Positions 5,769-5,774 of a stretch of DNA of 5,774 nucleotides are shown one piece after another; position 1 is the stretch's first letter, and the number at the start of each line of letters is the position of its first letter. The position numbers and the translations under genes are program-made. Source of the DNA: CAYGBW01 sp964348185 (lineage in GTDB: Bacteria > Desulfobacterota > BSN033 > WVXP01); NCBI GenBank assembly GCA_964348185.1, contig CAYGBW010000010.1, forward strand, positions 1 through 5,774, in the 5' to 3' direction. The notes under the pieces are model-generated. The model did no database searches. It was not told the origin of the DNA and saw nothing but the letters and a program-made list of their open reading frames with translations.

Positions 5769-5774
5769 TGGAGG
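5769..5774 (+). promoter_or_regulatory. Possible ribosome binding site of a gene beyond the window edge
   Basis: TGGAGG ends the window, only 5 nt after the stop codon of the lipoprotein gene. It could serve a following gene of the same operon, whose start would lie just outside. Confidence 0.3.

Overview
The window comes from a diderm (Gram-negative-type) bacterium. The evidence is a large AsmA/YdbH-type protein with an N-terminal membrane segment and a downstream lipoprotein with a DUF1318 (YdbL-like) domain, both known from envelope biology. All genes lie on the + strand. The lipoprotein arrangement recalls Desulfobacterota, Nitrospirota or NC10-like lineages. That placement comes from remembered family patterns and is weak; no rRNA or other phylogenetic marker is present.

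Layout. Positions 1-480 hold the 3' end of an FtsX/MacB-type ABC permease. Positions 481-556 are noncoding but contain a good sigma70-type promoter (503-531) whose spacer carries an 11-bp palindrome. Positions 557-1060 form a compact, symmetric unit: a four-helix-bundle (23S rRNA intervening-sequence protein, IVP) gene framed by two 32-bp arms, each made of four 8-bp repeats, in inverted orientation. The IVP gene has a one-base frameshift that detaches its conserved C-terminus. Positions 1091-2005 encode a divergent ZnuA-like substrate-binding protein. The spacer 2006-2139 contains a 12-bp-stem hairpin. Positions 2140-5109 encode a 989-residue YdbH-family protein with an internal duplication of about 335 residues. 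It is followed, 63 nt downstream, by a lipoprotein (5173-5763) that joins a YnbE-like lipidated beta-strand segment to a YdbL-like DUF1318 domain.

How the genes work together. The permease and the substrate-binding protein probably belong to one ABC transport locus that the IVP unit has entered (inference). The YdbH-like protein and the lipoprotein form a second module. By analogy with Escherichia coli YdbH-YnbE-YdbL, it would bridge inner and outer membranes and support phospholipid movement to the outer membrane.

The most unusual items are the IVP unit with its inverted 8-bp-period arms, the fused YnbE/YdbL-like lipoprotein, and the binding protein that lacks two of the usual metal-ligand histidines. 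No tRNA, rRNA, CRISPR array, transposase or origin was seen.
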